A DNA stretch of 9,095 bases from a bacterium (GTDB lineage Bacteria; Arandabacterota; Arandabacteria; Arandabacterales; Arandabacteraceae): the NCBI GenBank assembly GCA_025774405.1, contig JALGWB010000065.1, forward strand, positions 1-9,095. Direction: 5' to 3'. Positions 7,329 through 9,095 of the stretch are shown in pieces. Below the pieces are notes generated by a model. The model did no database searches, had not been told where the DNA came from, and saw only the letters and a list, made by a program, of their open reading frames with translations. Within the stretch, counting starts at the first letter, position 1. Every line of letters starts with the position of its first letter. The translations under genes were made by a program, and so were the position numbers.

Positions 7329-7689
7329 AGGCTTTCTCCAGAGCAGCCTTCGCCTTGCTTACAAGTTTCCCGAATGCTTCACTGTCATTGAGTGCAAGGT
7401 CAGCAAGAATCCGCCTGTCTACTTTGACTCCAGCTCTGTCAAGTCCGTCGATCAATCTGCTGTAAGCAAGTCCGTGGATTCGAGCGGCCGCATTGATCCT
7501 TGTGATCCAGAGGGCCCGCATCTGACGCTTCTTGGCACGCCTATCCCGATATGCATAGGCCAGGGACCGGCGTAAGCTCTCAAGTGCAGTTCGATAGAGA
7601 CGATGCTTCGACCCCACATAGCCACGGACAGCCTTAAGTACCTTTTTCCGCCTTCTCCTCGATTGGACCGCTTTCTTTGCTCGTGGCAT
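7312..7689 (-). CDS. rplT: 50S ribosomal protein L20 (bL20)
   Basis: L20 is an early assembly protein of the large subunit that binds 23S rRNA and, in several bacteria, represses its own operon. The 125-residue product has the expected basic extended N-terminus (MPRAKKAV, then SRRRRKKVLKAVRGY) and the family core (LAYAYRDRRAKKRQ, LWITRINAAAR, GLAYSRLIDGL, DRRILADLA). The ATG at 7689-7687 is chosen because GGAGG lies 6 bases upstream (7700-7696). A TTG two codons earlier is in frame but would leave only a few bases after that SD. The start lies inside infC and the SD is infC coding sequence, so translation is probably coupled. The final codons overlap pheS by 17 bases. L35 (rpmI), the normal partner directly upstream, is not encoded here. 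Confidence 0.97.
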   Translation of the reverse strand: MPRAKKAVQSRRRRKKVLKAVRGYVGSKHRLYRTALESLRRSLAYAYRDRRAKKRQMRALWITRINAAARIHGLAYSRLIDGLDRAGVKVDRRILADLALNDSEAFGKLVSKAKAALEKAYGSPQ

Positions 7690-8254
7690 GTTCAACCTCC
7701 GTTACCCGTTCCCTCTGCCGCCTTACTGCAGGTTTGGGACAGAGTACCATAGTCATAACCATACCTTCTTTTTTGGGGCCAGCCTCAACTGTGGCGATAT
7801 CAGCAAGATCCTCCGCCACCTTACTGAGAATTCTCAGCCCTATATCGGGATGAGTAACTTCCCTTCCCCGGAAAATCAAGTGAAACTTGACCTTGTCGTT
7901 ATGCTCAAGGAACTTGCGGGCATGATTTATCTTGAACGCATAATCGTGCGGCTCTATTTTGGGCCGCATCTTTATCTCTTTCACATGCATTGCATGCTGT
8001 TTCTTCTTGGCACGTTTGGCCTTCTTGTTCTGCTCATACTTGTACTTACCATAGTCCATTATTCGGCAAACGGGCGGGCTAGCACCTGGAGACACTTCAA
8101 CGAGATCATAGCCCCTGTCTCTGGCCATCTCAAGCGCCTGCTTTGTACTTACCACACCCACCATCTTGCCATTCTCATCAACCAGTCGAACTTGAGGAAC
8201 CCTGATCCTCTCATTGACGCGAATGGTTCTTTCTGGCTTTCCGATTGTGGTCAC
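7634..8254 (-). CDS. infC: Translation initiation factor IF-3 with acidic C-terminal tail
   Basis: IF-3 binds the 30S subunit, prevents premature joining of 50S and checks start codon and initiator tRNA. Counting from the GTG at 8254, the N-terminal domain spans about residues 10-78 (RVNERIRVPQVRLVDENG; PPVCRIMDYGKYKYE). A lysine-rich linker runs to about 90, and the C-terminal domain covers 92-173 (KEIKMRPKIEPHDYAFK, RGREVTHPDIG, MVMTMVLCPK). Most IF-3 proteins stop close to that last motif. This one continues for about 33 residues in a charged tail, the end of which is encoded inside rplT: the stop lies 56 bases past the rplT ATG. The coordinates use GTG, but that codon sits inside an SD-like sequence, and an ATC at 8245-8243 with 7-base spacing is a better start (203 residues). 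AUU/AUC/AUA starts are a known hallmark of infC and underlie its autoregulation. The rpmI gene expected next is missing. Confidence 0.96.
   Translation of the reverse strand: MTTIGKPERTIRVNERIRVPQVRLVDENGKMVGVVSTKQALEMARDRGYDLVEVSPGASPPVCRIMDYGKYKYEQNKKAKRAKKKQHAMHVKEIKMRPKIEPHDYAFKINHARKFLEHNDKVKFHLIFRGREVTHPDIGLRILSKVAEDLADIATVEAGPKKEGMVMTMVLCPKPAVRRQRERVTEVEHATSKESGPIEEKAEKGT
7696..7700 (-). promoter_or_regulatory. rplT Shine-Dalgarno inside infC
   Basis: GGAGG, followed by TTGAAC and then ATG CCA CGA. It fixes the L20 start at 7689 and lies wholly within infC codons, so ribosomes finishing infC could re-initiate on rplT. Confidence 0.75.
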
Positions 8255-8260
8255 CCCCTA
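8243..8260 (-). promoter_or_regulatory. infC ribosome binding site and probable AUC start
   Basis: Reading the minus strand after the thrS stop, the sequence is TAGGGGGTGACCACAATC. AGGGGGTGA matches the extended Shine-Dalgarno AAGGAGGTGA with one wobble, and the GTG at 8254-8252 is part of it, so nothing is left upstream to serve that GTG as an SD with normal spacing. Seven bases (GACCACA) separate GGGGGT from the in-frame ATC at 8245-8243. Use of an AUC start would match the rare AUU/AUC start of infC in other bacteria. The choice is inferred, not proven. Confidence 0.6.
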
Positions 8261-8263
8261 CAT

Positions 8264-9095
8264 TCAAAACGATCGTTCCAAGACCTGACGTTTAAGCATT
8301 TCCACAAAACTTTCGAAGGGCATAGTCCCAAGATCGCCCTCCTTACGCTTCCTCACTGAAACACTTCTACTATCCTCCTCCTTATTGCCAACAATAATGA
8401 TATATGGCACCTTCTCCATGCTCTTGGCACGGATCCTGTAACCAAGCTTCTGTTCAGATGTTACCAGCTCAGCTCGAAATCCACCTTTCGTGAGCTCGCT
8501 CACCAGACTTTGTCCGTAAGCCTCGTTGGCCTGTAAGACCGGAAGCACAGCAACCTGGACGGGCGCCAGCCACAAGGGAAATGCCCCGGCGTAATGCTCA
8601 ATAAGAACGCCCATAAAGCGTTCGATCGCCCCGAGTACTGTTCGATGTATCATCACCACATAGTGATTGCGACCGTCCGGTCCGACATATTCAACCCCTA
8701 GTCTGGCAGGCAGGTTGAAATCAAACTGGATTGTAGGCCCCTGCCACCCCCTCTCAAGAGCATCGAGCAGCTTTATATCGATCTTGGGACCGTAGAAGAC
8801 AGCTTCACCTTCGCATCTGTTAAAAGGTATCCCCTTCGAGTTCAGAACCTCAGCAAGCGAACACTCAGCCGCCTGCCAGTCATTTTCACAACCAGCGTAA
8901 TCTTCGGGATGCTTGGGATCTCTCACGCTCAGATCAACTTCATAGCCTTCAAAGCCAAATGCCTTCAACATGTATTCTGCAAGCTCAAGCACCCGAGCGA
9001 CCTCATCAGCAATCTGTTGCCTCGTGCAGAAGATATGAGCGTCATCCTGGGTGAAACCTCTAACCCGCATCAGCCCATGCAGAGTTCCCGATCGT
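8264..9095 (-). CDS. thrS: Threonyl-tRNA synthetase, C-terminal part (5' end outside window)
   Basis: This is the last 276 or so residues of threonyl-tRNA synthetase, which charges tRNA-Thr in the cytoplasm. The visible part begins inside class II motif 2 (RSGTLHGLMRVRGFTQDDAH), so the reading frame continues beyond position 9095 and the Met at 9070 is internal. The His of QDDAHIF and the His of VVMIHR correspond to two of the three zinc ligands that select threonine in the E. coli enzyme; the Cys ligand is outside the window. Class II motif 3 is seen as MIHRTVLGAIERFMGVL. The last ~100 residues, from about PLWLAPVQVAVLPV, are the HGTP anticodon-binding domain. It ends with TGA at 8266-8264, 9 bases before the GTG usually taken as the infC start. 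Whether thrS is controlled by a T-box or operator cannot be seen, because its leader is outside. Confidence 0.97.
   Translation of the reverse strand, partial: RSGTLHGLMRVRGFTQDDAHIFCTRQQIADEVARVLELAEYMLKAFGFEGYEVDLSVRDPKHPEDYAGCENDWQAAECSLAEVLNSKGIPFNRCEGEAVFYGPKIDIKLLDALERGWQGPTIQFDFNLPARLGVEYVGPDGRNHYVVMIHRTVLGAIERFMGVLIEHYAGAFPLWLAPVQVAVLPVLQANEAYGQSLVSELTKGGFRAELVTSEQKLGYRIRAKSMEKVPYIIIVGNKEEDSRSVSVRKRKEGDLGTMPFESFVEMLKRQVLERSF

Noticed and set aside
7687..7695. TTG at 7695 as the rplT start.
   Set aside because: The SD GGAGG at 7700-7696 would touch that TTG. The ATG at 7689 has 6-base spacing and gives the conserved MPR start of L20.

Overview
The window is a single co-directional block of ten protein genes, all on the minus strand, from a bacterium of moderate GC content. 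In transcription order (high to low coordinates) it carries thrS (5' part outside the window), infC, rplT, pheS, pheT, a short coiled-coil gene resembling zapB, zapA, rny (RNase Y), a ymdB-type metallophosphoesterase gene, and folD (3' part outside the window). There is no mobile element, CRISPR array, tRNA, rRNA or convincing intrinsic terminator. Apart from the candidate RNA and one 74-base gap, the DNA is packed coding sequence.

Region 9095-6303 is a translation module: threonyl-tRNA synthetase, initiation factor 3, ribosomal protein L20 and the phenylalanyl-tRNA synthetase alpha subunit, followed at once by the beta subunit (6293-3903). Two things depart from the usual arrangement. rpmI (L35), normally between infC and rplT, is absent, and infC instead runs 56 bases into rplT. 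The GTG that would be called as the infC start lies inside a long Shine-Dalgarno-like stretch, which suggests that the true start is an AUC codon 7 bases further on.

Region 3884-3250 is a small cell-division module: a 90-residue coiled-coil protein and a ZapA-family protein beginning with GTG. A 133-base non-coding gap (3249-3117) then precedes rny. It is the longest gap in the window. It holds a perfect local hairpin next to the rny ribosome binding site, an alternative long-range pairing, and a short stretch resembling the E. coli 6S RNA pRNA start region. Since 6S RNA often lies beside zapA, a 6S-like RNA or structured rny leader is the best candidate for something not yet annotated here, but the evidence is limited.

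Region 3116-1 couples RNA decay to one-carbon metabolism: RNase Y, its frequent neighbour the YmdB phosphoesterase (overlapping starts and stops), and FolD (TGATG overlap).

RNase Y plus YmdB argues against a gammaproteobacterium. The order ZapB-like/ZapA/RNase Y/YmdB recalls Desulfobacterota (Deltaproteobacteria), whereas the general flavour of the synthetases and L20 would also fit Chloroflexota (Dehalococcoidia). I cannot decide between them from sequence alone. Most of the window is conserved housekeeping, and the unusual points are the infC-rplT junction and the zapA-rny gap.
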